The notes under the pieces were generated by a model. That model was not told the origin of the DNA and searched no databases. It saw only the letters and a list, made by a program, of their open reading frames with translations. The translations under genes and the position numbers were made by a program. Positions 34,429 through 46,267 of a DNA stretch of 64,000 bases are shown here, piece by piece. Every line of letters starts with the position of its first letter. The first letter of the stretch is position 1. Origin of the DNA: Aurelia coerulea (lineage: Eukaryota > Cnidaria > Scyphozoa > Semaeostomeae > Ulmaridae); assembly GCA_039566865.1 (NCBI GenBank), contig CM076949.1:10827501-10891500 (forward strand), read 5' to 3'.

Positions 34429-34605
34429 CATAGGCGCAGGAGACACGGGGCTGGGGGGGGCTACAGCCCTCCCAACATCGGAAAAAATTGCAAAAAATCA
34501 GCCAAAATTGGGCAGAAATCTGCCTTAAATCGGGCAAAATTTTCTTAAACAATGAATTTTTTATCGGGCAGCCCCCCCCAAATTTTATCTCCCCCTACGC
34601 CCATG
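34429..34605. mobile_element. hAT-type MITE, 177 bp
   Basis: Perfect 8-bp repeats TTGGCAAT (34421-34428, 34606-34613). Ends CATAGGCGCAGGAG and CCCCTACGCCCATG, with GGGCTGGGGGG and CAGCCCCCCC inside. It is related in style to the GCGTAGGAGC family. Confidence 0.8.
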
Positions 34606-34613
34606 TTGGCAAT

Positions 34614-35626
34614 TGAAATACATGCTTCGAGTGTTCTAAATTCGGGCTAAAGCCCCCCCCACTTTTTTCAAAGATGGGTCTAAAAATTTTCACAAATATG
34701 GAATTTTCAATATTTTCATACACGCAACTGCTGCATTTGCTGAGAGACCTTCTCAAATGGCTAGATTTCATAAACAACGAGCAAACACAATGTCCCCCTT
34801 AGAAATTGCTAACGATTTCGTTAAAAATTAAAATAGTCATCCAACTTTGCCACATTTACTCTCACAGATCTTCAGTGGTAATAGTTTTTAGAGTTGAGAA
34901 GGCTTTGCTGCTAATTTTGTTGGTTGTAACGATGTCTCTTTTCATGGTAATTGAGATCTTTTTTGAACCAAACTGTATACAGTATAAATATGGACGTATT
35001 AAGAGGCAAGTCTTTTATTGAAAAGGGCGTTTTCCAACGTTCTAAAGGGCGTGGTCTCAAAACATTTTCCGGGGGCAAGCCCCCGGACCCCCATTTTTGC
35101 TCGCTTCGCTCGCCGTTCAGCCCCCCCCCCCACTTTGAAATCGCTACGCGGTCCCTGAATCTGTGGCTTTCTTATTTTTTAGTTTCGTTCTAACCACTTT
35201 TAATTCTCTTCGCTCTATTTCTCTAGATGATAGATGATAGATTGTAGATTCCCTGTGGCTTGTCTAGACTGATTACGATTGATTACGATGAGTCCCAGTA
35301 ATCGCTATTCAAAACGAGAATATTACACCAGACCGAGACCGCTCTTACTGGAGCGTCCGGCAGTATTTCAATAGCGATAACTAGACTCATGACGTAAGTC
35401 CCTCTAACTTTCGCTGTTGTTGTTGTTGTTGATATCGCTTCAGTTGAGGGACTTATGTCCTTACGCTTCTGAAAACGGCAACTCACCACAAATTTTTGTT
35501 GTACCAATCAGAGCGCAGTATTTCACAATAACAATGCGTATCGCACTGTTTTAAGTCAATCAAATTTGTCAAACAGTTTCTGGCTATGCTGGATGCTATG
35601 ATTTGCCCATTTCTTTGCATTTACCG
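34614..35626. other. No gene; GC-rich transposon scrap
   Basis: CGGGGGCAAGCCCCCGGACC at about 35070 followed by CCATTTTTGCTCGC and poly-C resembles the end region of GC-ended DNA transposons. No matching partner end was found. Frames here are unrecognised. Confidence 0.4.
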
Positions 35627-38400
35627 GACCAGACCAACCCTCCATGTCCCTGTTACAGCAAGAGCAGCAGAATATTGAACAGACTCTATTTTTTCCATTA
35701 GATTTGGTAGTATGATGTTTTGACTGAATTCACATACTTTAGATGGAATATGATATATAACGTCTCCATAGTCCAGGCGGGGTCGTACATAGAGCTTATA
35801 TAATTCGTTCAGGGTATGTCTGGGCAGATATTTGGAGAGATATTTTAGTAGACCAATGCCCTTTCTCGTTTTAGAGATAGCAGATTTAATATGAGCTGAG
35901 AAAGACAGCTTCGAGTCCAAGACAATACCTAGATGTTTATGTTCATTCACTTTTTTCACGGGTATGTTATTAAAGAGGATAACGGGATGGTCTATTTCAT
36001 ATCTTTTCTTTAAAAGTAGCAATTCGACAGCTTGTTTTTGTTTATCGGGATTAAATGACATCCTCCAATCATAGGCCCACTGACTTATCAACTCCAGGTC
36101 ATGGTTCATTTCCTCGGCAGCTGCATTAGGTTCTTGAACAACCGTAAACAAGGATGTGTCGTCAGCAAAAAGTTTGACGTTACATTTCAAGTCAGAGGTG
36201 AGATCGTTGATGTACACGAGGAAAAACAATGGTCCTAATATAGAACCTTGAGGCACTCCTGCTAAAATATCTCCCCAATTAGAACATTGTCCGTTCAAAA
36301 CTGTTCGCTGCTTCCGATCCTTAACCCTATTTTAACCGGGGGGGGGGCGTTTTTCGCCCCCCTATCGGATTTTTTTTAATAGCTCCCAAACGATGCCACT
36401 TACAATGCTGAAACTCCTTGACTTTTCCTAAAATTTAGTTGGCAATCAGAAAATAGAAATTTCAATACCTATTGTTTGACCACGTGACCACCACATGCCC
36501 ATATTTGGAGAGTGGTCACAAAGAAATTCTTTAAAACGGCTCTAATTTCTTCCTTTGTTACTAAATCTCAACAATATATATACCATTCGATTCGTCTTGA
36601 TGTGTACTTTCATTTGATATATAATTTATTCATATTTGCTGACATCAGCAGTTTATTATTTCTATGACGTCATAAATATTTATGACGTCATATTCCTAAT
36701 GAATGAGTAATTTTTCATGCAAAACTGATGGAATTACCTCAAATATCGATAAAGGTACTTGATTTCACCAATAATATGCGAAATTAATGGTTTAAATCAT
36801 AATTATTGAGCAAACAATTTTGCATTGAATCAAATTTTCATTATTTAATTAGTTAATTATTAGAAACCACAAATATCCGTATGAAACCATATGAAACTAC
36901 AAATTAATGATATCATTCATGTATTTGGATGGTTTTTTGCCAATTTTATTTAGCTATTTGCTAATAATGGGCCCTTTTCTGCAAATAGCTCGATTTTCTC
37001 AAAATTTGCATTGTTTTTGGTTGCCTAGCAACCAATCACGTGACTATTGGTTGATTGGTACTATTTTTAGATTCTCCTTTGTTCAATTATGACACAGTGC
37101 AAGTTTCATTGTCATAGCTGTTATATTTTTGGAGAAAAACAGGGGGGGCCAAAAACGCCCCCCCCCCGGTAGAAAATCACTTTTTTTTACCCGGTTAAAA
37201 TAGGGTTAAGAAAACTTTGGATAAGAGAAAGAAGTTGTCCTGAGACGCCACATCGTTTTAGTTTATAAATGAGACCATCATGCCATACTCTGTCAAATGC
37301 TTTGGAAATATCAAGATACACGGAACGAACATCTAGAGGAGGGTTACAGTCAAAAGCCTCAAAAATAGTATGCGTTATTGAAATTAATTGGTTGACTGTT
37401 GAGTCACCCGGGCGAAAACCAGATTGATTGGGATTAAGTAGGTTACACGAAACAAGATGCGAGTATAGGGAATTATACATGAGTTTTTCAAGCATCTTTC
37501 CAAAAATTGGAAGAAGGGAAATAGGACGGTAGTTGTTCTTTACATTTTTTTCATTTTTCTTATGAACAGGGACTACATTTGCACACTTCCAAGTTTCGGG
37601 AAATACGCCACGTCTCAAACAATTTGTGAATATGATCTTCAGAGGAGTAACTAATGAGACATCGCTTAGTTTTATCATCCTTAAAGAAATTTCATCCCAA
37701 CCATGTGCTTTGTTAGGATTAAGTGATCTTATGATTTCCAGTATTTTTTCCTCAGAGATGACAAAGTCACTTATTGATATAGGATTTCCTGGGGTTTCGA
37801 GAGGAATTTCACTACCTGTTTCTATTGTCGTACATTGGAGTATGAAATAGTCATTAAATAGCTGAGCCTTTTCAGTAAAATCAGTTACGAACAACCCATT
37901 CTCTAACAGGGGTGGTATAATAGGAATCTTTGCCTTATTAAGAACAGTATTAATTAAAGACCAGTACGTTTTGCTGCTGGTCCCAGGATTTGCTAAAGTT
38001 TGCCCTGTTTTACGGAGGTAACTTTGTTTGGCATTCTCAATCATTTTTGCGCCTTCAGCTATCATACTTTTGATTCCTTCAAGCTTGCCGTCTGGCCGAC
38101 CGTTTCTCACGAAGTTTTTATAAGCATGATTCTTTTTCCTTAGAAATTTTTTGACAGCTTGTGTTATCCAGGGTGCTTGGCGAGGTTTGATCGTTTTAAC
38201 TTGGTTGGGAATGAAGTTAGAATAGATGTTCAAAAGCACTTCATTGAGTAATTTGACCTGTTCATTTGGGCACACAATTTTGTCAAGGTGCTCGCGCCAG
38301 CTAAACATTTCGATACTTTTCATAATGGCAACGAAATCTGCTTTATCATAATGCCAAATCCTGCGTTTATAAGGAGGTAATGCTACATTCGAAACAGATA
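35627..38400 (-). pseudogene. LINE reverse transcriptase, interrupted
   Basis: First part (37210-38400): WKCANVVPVHKK, NYRPISLLPIFGKMLEKL, NQSGFRPGDSTVNQL and YLDISKAFDRVWHDGLI with the first catalytic Asp. Second part (35627-36320): GVPQGSILGPLFFLVYIND, LFADDTSLF with the catalytic pair, then HKHLGIVLDSKLSFSAHI and KLYVRPRLDYGDVIYH. Both parts lack stops, and the frame is continuous across the empty TTAA site. The decay is therefore due mainly to insertion and terminal loss. It is clearly homologous to, but distinct from, the LINE at 3055-6816. Confidence 0.85.
36325..37205. mobile_element. piggyBac-type non-autonomous element
   Basis: Flanked by TTAA on both sides (36321-36324, 37206-37209), with 15-bp perfect ends CCCTATTTTAACCGG and CCGGTTAAAATAGGG. 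TTAA target and CCCT-starting ends are the piggyBac signature. Next inside are poly-G/C tracts with CGTTTTTCGCCCCCC and CAAAAACGCCCCCC. 881 bp, no transposase. Confidence 0.9.
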
Positions 38401-38420
38401 GTTGGATAGAAACAGATAGA

Positions 38421-38641
38421 AACATTGCTACCAAGTCATAGTTGGCCTAACATTGACAATCGAAGGAATAAAACAAACTGTGTTTGCTTTGCGCAGAGGA
38501 GAGAGATGAAGTAATTCCTTATATATCACAAGAGTAAATACAACATCATCATCATGCGCATCCCTCAAAGTTTATGTGGCTGCACTGCAAGAAACTATTG
38601 TGAACTGGTTTTGCTGACTTGCATTTTTATTGCAAAAGGCT
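38421..38641. other. No gene seen
   Basis: Short unassigned stretch between the LINE fragment and the next foldback. Confidence 0.4.
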
Positions 38642-39339
38642 GACAAGCTGAAGATAGGCACTAAATCCTTACTGGCTGACAAAATTGACACGTGACACGC
38701 CCTAAACCAATCAAATGGAACCGACAACCAACCGGGAAATTTGAAATGTCACATTTTAGGCCACTTTTGTGGATTTTAGGCCGCTTTTGGACGATTTTAC
38801 CACCCTTCACCAAAATATAAATCGACAGAACGAGCATGGAAATTTTCAAAAAATTTCTTCACAGACCTGTTCCCAATACTCTAATACAAAGTTAATCATC
38901 GTCGCTACAAATTATTTCAAAATTTGGAGAAATGCCAACGTTTTGAATTTGACCTCATTGACCTCACTGTGGCTTGCCATAGTAAAGATCTCAGCAATGG
39001 CTGAAACGTATGCACATGGAGAATAGATACTTTGCTTCGAAGGTCTTATTCTGTTTGTTTAAGTATCTCCAAAACTCTTCAAAAGATGTCAAATTTAGAG
39101 CAGTATCTGGAGTTTTTTTCAGTTTTAAATTAAAATAGATACATCAAAGAATTAATGCTGAGGGGTAGGATGAACAACAGGAAAAGTGAACTTTACGGGC
39201 CTAGCAAAACACCGCACCGTCGTTATAAATTAGAGACGAATTTAACAGGTACTTACTTTTCTATCTCGCAAGAAGATGACCACAAACTGAAAATGTGAAC
39301 ATACAATTCCAATGAACTTTGAATCAATAACAAATATAT

Positions 39340-39545
39340 GACTTTGCTCAAGAATGGCAAGAGCTGTAACATCCAACGTGGCCAGAACAAACGATTTCGT
39401 GATGTCCTCTTCGATAACCAAACCCTTGCTCCCAATAGTTTATCCAACTCTGCTCTCACCGTTACGAGATCGTAAGAATGGGAATTGGCAATTACATTTG
39501 GCCAAAACCTCTTATAAATTTATCAATCGTGCGCCTTGCTTTTGG
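39340..39545 (-). pseudogene. Conserved coding-like segment, left arm of copy 2
   Basis: Minus-strand mirror of 40855-41045, with the MRAELDKLLGA reading. See the copy 1 entry at 21072. Confidence 0.4.
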
Positions 39546-39795
39546 TGCAAGAAATGGCTTTCGTTTCGTCCTCGGTGTAGCAGGTACATGAAATAGATTT
39601 GAAATGTTGGATTCAATGCGCGTAAGAATAGAATAACAAACGGAAGAAATGTACATGTTGTTTTAAATATGAAAAATATATTGGCCATTTCGTCAAAATA
39701 ACATTTGAAATACTATTTTTAAAGCTCCTTCATATCGATTTGACGTTTTGTGCGGATATCCATAGAAAAATATCTATCTTTCGACTACTTGCATT

Positions 39796-40576
39796 TGAGG
39801 TAATCCATTAGAAACTCCCCCTTTACGGTCAAACAACACGGCAGCATCGAGTAACGCAGGACATTTCTAGGGCACTTTGTAGACTCATGGAAGCATGCAT
39901 ACATTTTCTGTAAGATAATAAAACTTCGAGACGATATCGAAAGTTTCTTAAAAATTCTTATTATCTGAGTACACACCGAGTGCAAACAAGTTCCATAAGA
40001 GTTTCTACAAGAGGCAACATTCCATCGGCAGGAGATCTCCAATTTTATGAAGTCATGCCATGCCAAGATCTTAGTTTTTGGCAAAAGAAGCCCAACTGAA
40101 AAAAGAGAAAAACAGAAACTGTACTCTCCAATATTCTTAATTTTAATTATTCTGGGCTATTTGCATGGCAGGAAACTCAAGAAGTTTCAAGAAGTTTCAA
40201 GAAGTTGAGCTCTCAGGGGCTCTCAGATCAACAAAATATTAAAATCTTGAATGTTGGAGTGGGTCAAAGTTTTACCATCTTCCAGAAAATATGTGTATGC
40301 TTCCACGAGTCTACAGAGATGTATGAACCAGGAGGCACTGGGGGCATGTGCCCCCCCCAAGAGTTTTCAATAAACAAAGAAGTACCCTTCCTATTTTCAG
40401 GAAGTGCCCCTTTAGCTTAATGAAAAATGTGCCCTTGAAGTGCCATGCTCCCCCCCCAAGTTTGAGATGCTTCCTACGTCCTTGTGAGTCTACAAAGTGC
40501 CATACAAATGTCCAGCTTTGCTCAGTGCTGCTGTGTTGTTTGGCCATAAAAAAAGGGAAAGTTTCTAATGGATGAC
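39796..40576. mobile_element. Central foldback of copy 2
   Basis: TGAGGTAATCCATTAGAAAC faces GTTTCTAATGGATGACCTCA; inside these GTCAAACAACAC faces GTGTTGTTTGGCC. It is homologous in its ends to the small element at 20712-20870. It is enlarged by the hAT MITE at 40314 and by AAGAAGTTTC repeats near 40180. Confidence 0.6.
40314..40484. mobile_element. hAT-type MITE (GCGTAGGAGC family)
   Basis: Ends CAGAGATGTATGAACCAGGA and TTCCTACGTCCTTG; flanking octamers CGAGTCTA and TGAGTCTA agree at 7 of 8. Interior GGGGGCATGTGCCCCC and AAGTGCCCCTTTAGC match the copies at 11584 and 61315. Confidence 0.75.
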
Positions 40577-40854
40577 CTCAAATCCCCTTCAAATGCAAAT
40601 AGTCGAAAGTTAAATATTTTTCTTTTGATATCCGCTCAAAAAATGAAATTGATATGAAGGAGCTTTAAAAATAGTATTTCAAATGTTATTTTGATGAAGT
40701 GGCCAATATATTTTTCATATCTAAAACAACATGTACATTTCTTCCGTTTGTTATTTTATTCTTACGTACATTGAAGTCAGCAACAGCATTTCATATCTAT
40801 TTCATGTACCTGCTACACTGAGGACGAAACGAAAGCCATTTCTTGCACCAAAAG

Positions 40855-41045
40855 CAAGGCACACGATTGATGAATTATAAGAGGTTTTGGCTAATGTTAT
40901 TGACGATTCCCATTCTTACGATCTCGTAACGATGAGAGCAGAGTTGGATAAACTATTGGGAGCAAGGGTTTGGTTATCGAAGAGGACATCACGAAATCGT
41001 TTGTTCTGGCCACGTTGGATGTTACAGCTCTTGCCATTCTTGAGC
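40855..41045 (+). pseudogene. Conserved coding-like segment, right arm of copy 2
   Basis: Reads ARHTIDEL, a stop, then EVLANVIDDSHSYDL and MRAELDKLLGA. After a short insertion, VIEEDITKSFVLATLDVTALAILE follows in another frame. It is collinear with 21072-21302. The downstream frame here looks more protein-like than in copy 1, which suggests copy 1 also carries indels. No family recognised. Confidence 0.42.
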
Positions 41046-41748
41046 AAAGTCATATATTTGTTATTGATTCAAAGTTCATTGGAATTGTATGTTCACATTT
41101 TCAGTTTGTGGTCCTCTTCTTGCGAGATAAAAAAGTAAGTACCTGTTAAATTCGTCTCTAATTTATAACGACGGTGCGGTGTTTTGTTAGGCCCGTAAAG
41201 TTCACTTTTCCTGTTGTTCATCCTACCCCTCAGCATTAATTCTTTGATGTATCTATTTTAATTTAAAACTGAAAAAACTCCAGATACTGCTCTAAATTTG
41301 ACATCTTTTGAAGAGTTTTGGAGATACTTAAACACACAGAATAAGACCTTCGAAGCAAAGTATCTATTCTCCATGTGCATACGTTTCAGCCATTGCTGAA
41401 ATCTTTACTATGGCAAGCCACAGTGAGGTCAATGAGGTCAAATTCAAAACGTTGGCATTTCTCCAAATTTTGAAATAATTTGTAGCGACGATGATTAACT
41501 GTGTATTAGAGTATTGGGAACAGGTCTGTGAAGAAATTTTTTGAAAATTTCCATGCTCGTTCTGTCGATTTATATTTTGGTGAAGGGTGGTAGAATCGTC
41601 CAAAAGCGGCCTAAAATCCAAAAAAGTGGCCTAAAATGTGACATTTCAAATTTCCCGGTTGGTTGTCGGTTCCATTTGATTGGTTTAGGGCTTGTCACGT
41701 GTCAATTTTGTCAGCCAGTAAGGATTTAGTGCCTATCTTGACAAGCTG

Positions 41749-42307
41749 GCATTGAATTTGAACATAATTTGGGTTTATTTATACACAAAGGAAACAACAA
41801 TATCATTATCTATTTCAAATCCCCAGGGCAGGGGATAGACAAAATCAGCTAAGGTTTGTTTACACCCATTTCAAGTCATGTGATCAATCTCTTGATAAAA
41901 CATCTTTTTGATTTCTCTAACATATTTTGTGCGATGCAAAGTTGTGCCAAATGAGTGCAAAAAGTTGCATGATGCTGAAACTTCCCAAGAGTATGGAAAC
42001 ATGACTTAAAATGGGTAAAACACAACCTCGTTCCCAGGCCCACCATTGTCTTCCTAGGAGCAAGGGAGAAATTTGCAAATGACAAACATGGCCGCCAAAA
42101 GTCACGTGCAACGTGTTGCTGCGGTGGGATAAGAAAGTGATGGCTACTCGAAACAAAATACCACAAATTGAATTTAGTAGCATGGGATGCACTGATCATG
42201 GAGAGTACTGGCAAATGATTACCGCAATCATAAAAAAGTAATCTTTTCACAAAGAAGAATTGTAGGAGCAAGGAGTACCAACAACTTTGAGAAACACAGA
42301 ATGTTGC
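41749..42307. other. No gene seen
   Basis: A 176-codon minus-strand frame at 41876-42406 runs into transposon sequence and has no motif I know. I treat it as non-coding. Confidence 0.4.
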
Positions 42308-43420
42308 CAGGGCCGTCGCTAGAGATATCCAGCTAGGGGGGTGCAAGCTCTCAATTTGCCGACTGGTGGGTGTGGCTGTTGGGCGTGGCCTTTTATTATC
42401 ACACACATACTCCTTGTTGAGATGCTCAATTTCCTCTCCATAGAAAAACCATTCGATTTTTACTTTCCCTTAACTTTTCACATGATACGCGCGTAGCCAA
42501 CTTGTTTCGCTAACTGAAGGCTCTAACATGATACACCAGAAGCCAACTTGTTTCGCGAACTGAAACTTCTCGTTAGCTTTGGCGATATCTTACACTGAAG
42601 TTAGTTCTTTTTTTAGGCTCCCTCATTCCCGAATTCCCGTTACTTTTTCAGCCAAATTCCTGATTCCCGTCATGATTGTTACCGAATTCCCCTTGTCCCT
42701 CCATGTTTGATGTTGCCCAGAGGCATGCCCTCTGCTTTTGATAAAAATTATCATTCAGTTTAGCCAAGATATCATAAAGAACTTTATAATATCTGGGTTT
42801 AATTTTATGTAGATCTTTTTCATCTTTCTTTAGCATTATTTCCAAAGTTTCTTCCATCCTCTTCTAGAGCAGTTCATAATAAGGGATTTTTATGTGCGAT
42901 CAAATGCAATGAGCAGCATCGTGGCTGGGGCAAATTAAGTCGGAGGATATCAAAATGAAGGGGTCTGGGGGCGAAATCCCCAGCTAAATTTTGACGAATA
43001 ACGTTCTCTACTTTGGCTTGGAACACTTCTAGCAATCAAACGTCAGTGGTGCTCAAATTGAACATTTTGCAACAGGTAATCTTACAAATTATAGCATCCC
43101 CAAGAAACAGTTTGAGTAAACGCAGTTTTCTTTGGCTTAGAATACCAATTTTTAACAATTTTCTATGAATCACAACATTCAGGAAAATCTTTGTGCAAAT
43201 GCATTTTTTACCTTATCTTAGAACTGTTCTAGCAATCCATTTGTCTGCCCCCATAATGGATGCCTTGACAATTACATGATGGTTTGTCTGGAAAAAATTT
43301 TAAAACACCAACCTTTACTTTGGCTCAGGGGCGCACTTTCAAATTTTGTTTGGGGGGGGGGGGGTGTCAACATGCTCTGGACCGACTAAATCTTTTCGGA
43401 CCGACTGAACGTATAGCAAG

Positions 43421-44262
43421 CAGCGGTGCGGCCAGGGTAAATTAAGTGGAGGTATTGAAACGAGAGGGTCCCCAGGAAAATTTTTGGGGCTACGCCCTTT
43501 ATATTGGCTCAGAATGCATCTCCCAATATCATGCCTGCCTTTAGCGACAAGGAAAACTTGGTCGTTTTGTGACAATTATGCTATAAATCATCGCACGAGG
43601 AACATTTTTGAAGACAGATCCCTTACTTTGGCTTAGAATGCATCTCCAAATATCATGCTTGCCATAAGTGACAAGGAAACCTTTATTGTTTGTGGCAGTT
43701 TTGCTATAAATCAGAGAACGAGGAAAATTTTTGAAGAAAGATCCTTTACTTTGGCTTAGAATGCAACACGGACTTGGAGTTTTAAGTATAGGCGCAATCT
43801 TAAGAACAACGACTTCTTCACCGCCAAGCCTAGCAAAAGCGACTTGTTTTAGTGTGTTTGTCCTCTAAGAAGGTTTTCCCTTATGATCATAGTGTCAGCA
43901 GTGTTAGCTTTTGGTAGAAGCGTATACCACCTTTGATGGATAATATTTGTAACCCATGTCTCCTTTCTTTTTGGGATTCATACACAAGTGTCTGTTTTCC
44001 AACTCCACATAACTACCACCACCGGCACCCCAGTGCCAGATTAGAAATTTTGAGTATTTGTAACAGCATTGTTCCTTGGGACAATCTTTGCACAACAAAC
44101 GCCTTCCGTTTGTGTTAGACCGCTTTTTACAAGCCAATGATCGCTTGCCCCTGAAAATGGAAGCCTGTGCAATTTTGTAATGCATCTAAGACATTTTTTG
44201 AAATGCCATCCTCTGCTTTGGCTTAGAACGACTCTCCCACTTATTGTCAAGCACTTCTTGTG
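43421..44262. mobile_element. Nest, shell 5: TTTGGCTTAGAATGC element, second copy, left part
   Basis: Begins CAGCGGTGCGGCCAGGGTAA plus ATTAAGTGG and contains repeated ACTTTGGCTTAGAATGC units. It is interrupted by shell 6. Its right end is not identified with certainty beyond 45733. Confidence 0.55.
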
Positions 44263-45727
44263 GAGGGGGGCTTTGGGGGTACCAGAACCCGCAAACCCGG
44301 ACGAAAATTTGGAAAAGCCCGAAAACCCGGACGAAACTTTTGATAAACCCGAAAACCCGCCAATATAAAATCAAAAATCCCGAAAAGTGCCCTTCGTAAC
44401 AAAAAATATTTAGTTGTAAGGTTGGTATTATTCTTTGTTATTTCACGTTACTGGCCTCATCCCTTTACCAATGTACCGTACAATAGAGATCTTGAAACTT
44501 ACGACGAAATCTAAAAAAATCCAAGAGTGGCCTCTTGCAAAGCGTAGCTAATTTACTTTTCAAACAGCAGTCTGTTATTAAATCGTGTCTTCGACACCTT
44601 CGTCACTGCTCTCGTCAAACTCATTTCGTCTGCTAATACTTCCTCCTTCCATTGCTGGCTCTGCACCGTCTTAATTTCTGCCGCTGTCGTCATTCAGCGG
44701 CGTGGCCAGAGTAGATTAAGTGGGGGTATAGAAACAAGGCGGTCTGGGGGCGAAGCCCCAGGAAAATTTTTGGGACCACGCCCTTTACTTTGGCTTAGAA
44801 TGCATCTCCCAATATCATGCTTGCCATTGCGACAAGAAAACTTTTATAGTTTTGCGACAGTTATCCTATGAATCAAAGCGCCAGGAAAATTTTTAGGGCC
44901 GCGCCCTTTACTTTGGCTTAGAATACATCTCCCAATATCATGCTTGCCTTTAGCGACGAGGAAACCTTGATCGTTTTGTAACAGTTATCCTATGAATCAG
45001 AGCACGAAGAAGATTTCTGAAGAAATATCCTTTACTTTGGCTTAGAATGCATCTCCCAATATCATGCTTGCCTCTAGCGACAGAGAAACCTTGATAGTTT
45101 TATGACGGTTATCCTATAAATCAGACACGAGGAATATTTTTGGAAGAAAGATCCTTTACTTTGGCTTAGAATGCATCTACCCAGGGTAGTATCATGCTTG
45201 CCAGTGGTAAAATGGAAGATTTGACATTTCTCGGAAAGTTCTTACCCAACCTATACCCAGCTATTTTCTCCTCGGTTTTAGAGGAATCTCGAGGACAATC
45301 TTTCGACAAAAGTGGGGGGGGGCAATTGCCCCCATACCTCCCGTGGCCACGCCACTGGGCCTCGCAACTCACCTCGCCGTCCTTCGGAAGGAACGTTAAA
45401 CTAGGGTTCCAATACATGGGTGCGGCATACATAGTGAGTTTAAATTTGCTTTAAGTAGCTAGAAAGAATTCCAGCCCACGCGAAATGAATTGCTGAAAAT
45501 AAATAATCGCACTGTCCTCTAGAAATTGAAAACCCGCATGACGTCTAAAACCCGAAAATCCGTACATTTTAACTACAATACCCGAAACCCGAGCTAAAAA
45601 AATGGCAAAACCCGAGACCCGTCCAAGATCCAAAACCCGAAAACCCGCACGTTTTTCAGAGAAAACCCGAAACCCGATGGCCAAAATTGGACAAACCCGC
45701 AACCCGTGAAATCCCAAAGCCCCCCTC
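44263..45727. mobile_element. Nest, shell 6: AAACCCG-word element
   Basis: Ends GAGGGGGGCTTTGGG and CCCAAAGCCCCCCTC are flanked by CTTGTG (44257-44262, 45728-45733). AAACCCG or a near variant occurs about six times at 44286-44360 and more than ten times at 45520-45710. Here the word runs largely in the same direction on both sides. Confidence 0.75.
44695..45357. mobile_element. Nest, shell 7: TTTGGCTTAGAATGC element, copy C
   Basis: CAGCGGCGTGGCCAGAGT and CCGTGGCCACGCCACTG ends. Four units of ~123 bp carry ACTTTGGCTTAGAATGC (44778, 44901, 45026, 45149). It is the best-preserved copy of the family and lies inside shell 6. Target duplication not seen. Confidence 0.75.
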
Positions 45728-46010
45728 CTTGTGAATATTCTAACTGTCGTCATGGGTCGACCTTTGCCCAAGGCATTTAAAATCGGACCAACTTTGATTC
45801 AAACTATTGTGGACCTTTCGAGCTTCGTCGTGGTTGGTCGGTCCATGAAAAAGTCGGTCCACGAAGTCAGTCCACGAAGTTGGTTCATCCGATTTTGTCG
45901 TGGACCGACTTTTCCCTTTTGAGAAAATTTTGGACCGACTCAGAAATTATTGGGGGTGGGGGTGTCTCACCCCCCACACACCCCCTAATGTGCGCCCCTG
46001 CTTTGGCTTA

Positions 46011-46267
46011 AAGGCATTGAGTCATGGTAAATAGCGATTATCCGCTGGGGGTCTGTCTACTTTCATGTGATAAGTCTGTTTTCATGTGATCAGACATCAA
46101 CTTCACAAATACGAGGCTACGTCGGCTACACTTAGCCCATTGCGACGTTACAATATCATGTGTGCAGTTTTAATAACAGCCAATCAGATTGGCGTAAGCT
46201 ATCATCATGACTCAGCAATTTTTGCAATTTGGGTATACGCGGTCTATCTACCATGACTCAATGCCTT
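46011..46267. mobile_element. TA-flanked foldback
   Basis: AAGGCATTGAGTCATGGTA faces TACCATGACTCAATGCCTT, bounded by TA (46009-46010, 46268-46269). It interrupts shell 3 just after the right duplication of shell 4. TA target and perfect 19-bp ends suggest Tc1/mariner-type mobilisation. Confidence 0.8.

Larger units (their letters stand above)
35627..38420 (-). mobile_element. LINE fragment (RT domain only)
   Basis: Minus-strand relative of the LINE at 2.2-7.0 kb, starting in the endonuclease-RT linker (ALPPYKRRIWHYD) and ending just after RT (TGTW). It lacks endonuclease, C-terminal knuckle and tail. It is split by the TTAA-flanked element at 36325-37205. Both ends are abrupt with no visible poly(A) or duplication, so it is a deletion remnant. 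Confidence 0.85.
38651..41739. mobile_element. Mutator-like foldback, 3.1-kb family, copy 2
   Basis: Same termini as the element at 19026 (AAGATAGGCACTAAATCC), here flanked by perfect 9-bp repeats GACAAGCTG (38642-38650, 41740-41748). Arms 38.65-39.79 and 40.58-41.74 kb. The centre (39796-40576) is a foldback with GAGGTAATCCATTAGAAACT-type ends containing a hAT MITE. Arms share the coding-like segment with copy 1. Confidence 0.88.
43326..46000. mobile_element. Nest, shell 4: GGACCGAC-word hAT-type element
   Basis: Ends CAGGGGCGCACTTT and CTAATGTGCGCCCCTG are flanked by the perfect 8-bp repeat CTTTGGCT (43318-43325, 46001-46008). The word GGACCGAC and its complement GTCGGTCC recur beside both ends (43379-43410; 45836-45940). 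The middle is occupied by shells 5-7. Confidence 0.85.

Noticed and set aside
41876..42406. 176-codon minus-strand frame as a possible gene
   Set aside because: It crosses the border of a hAT-like element, has no motif, and a second frame overlaps it.
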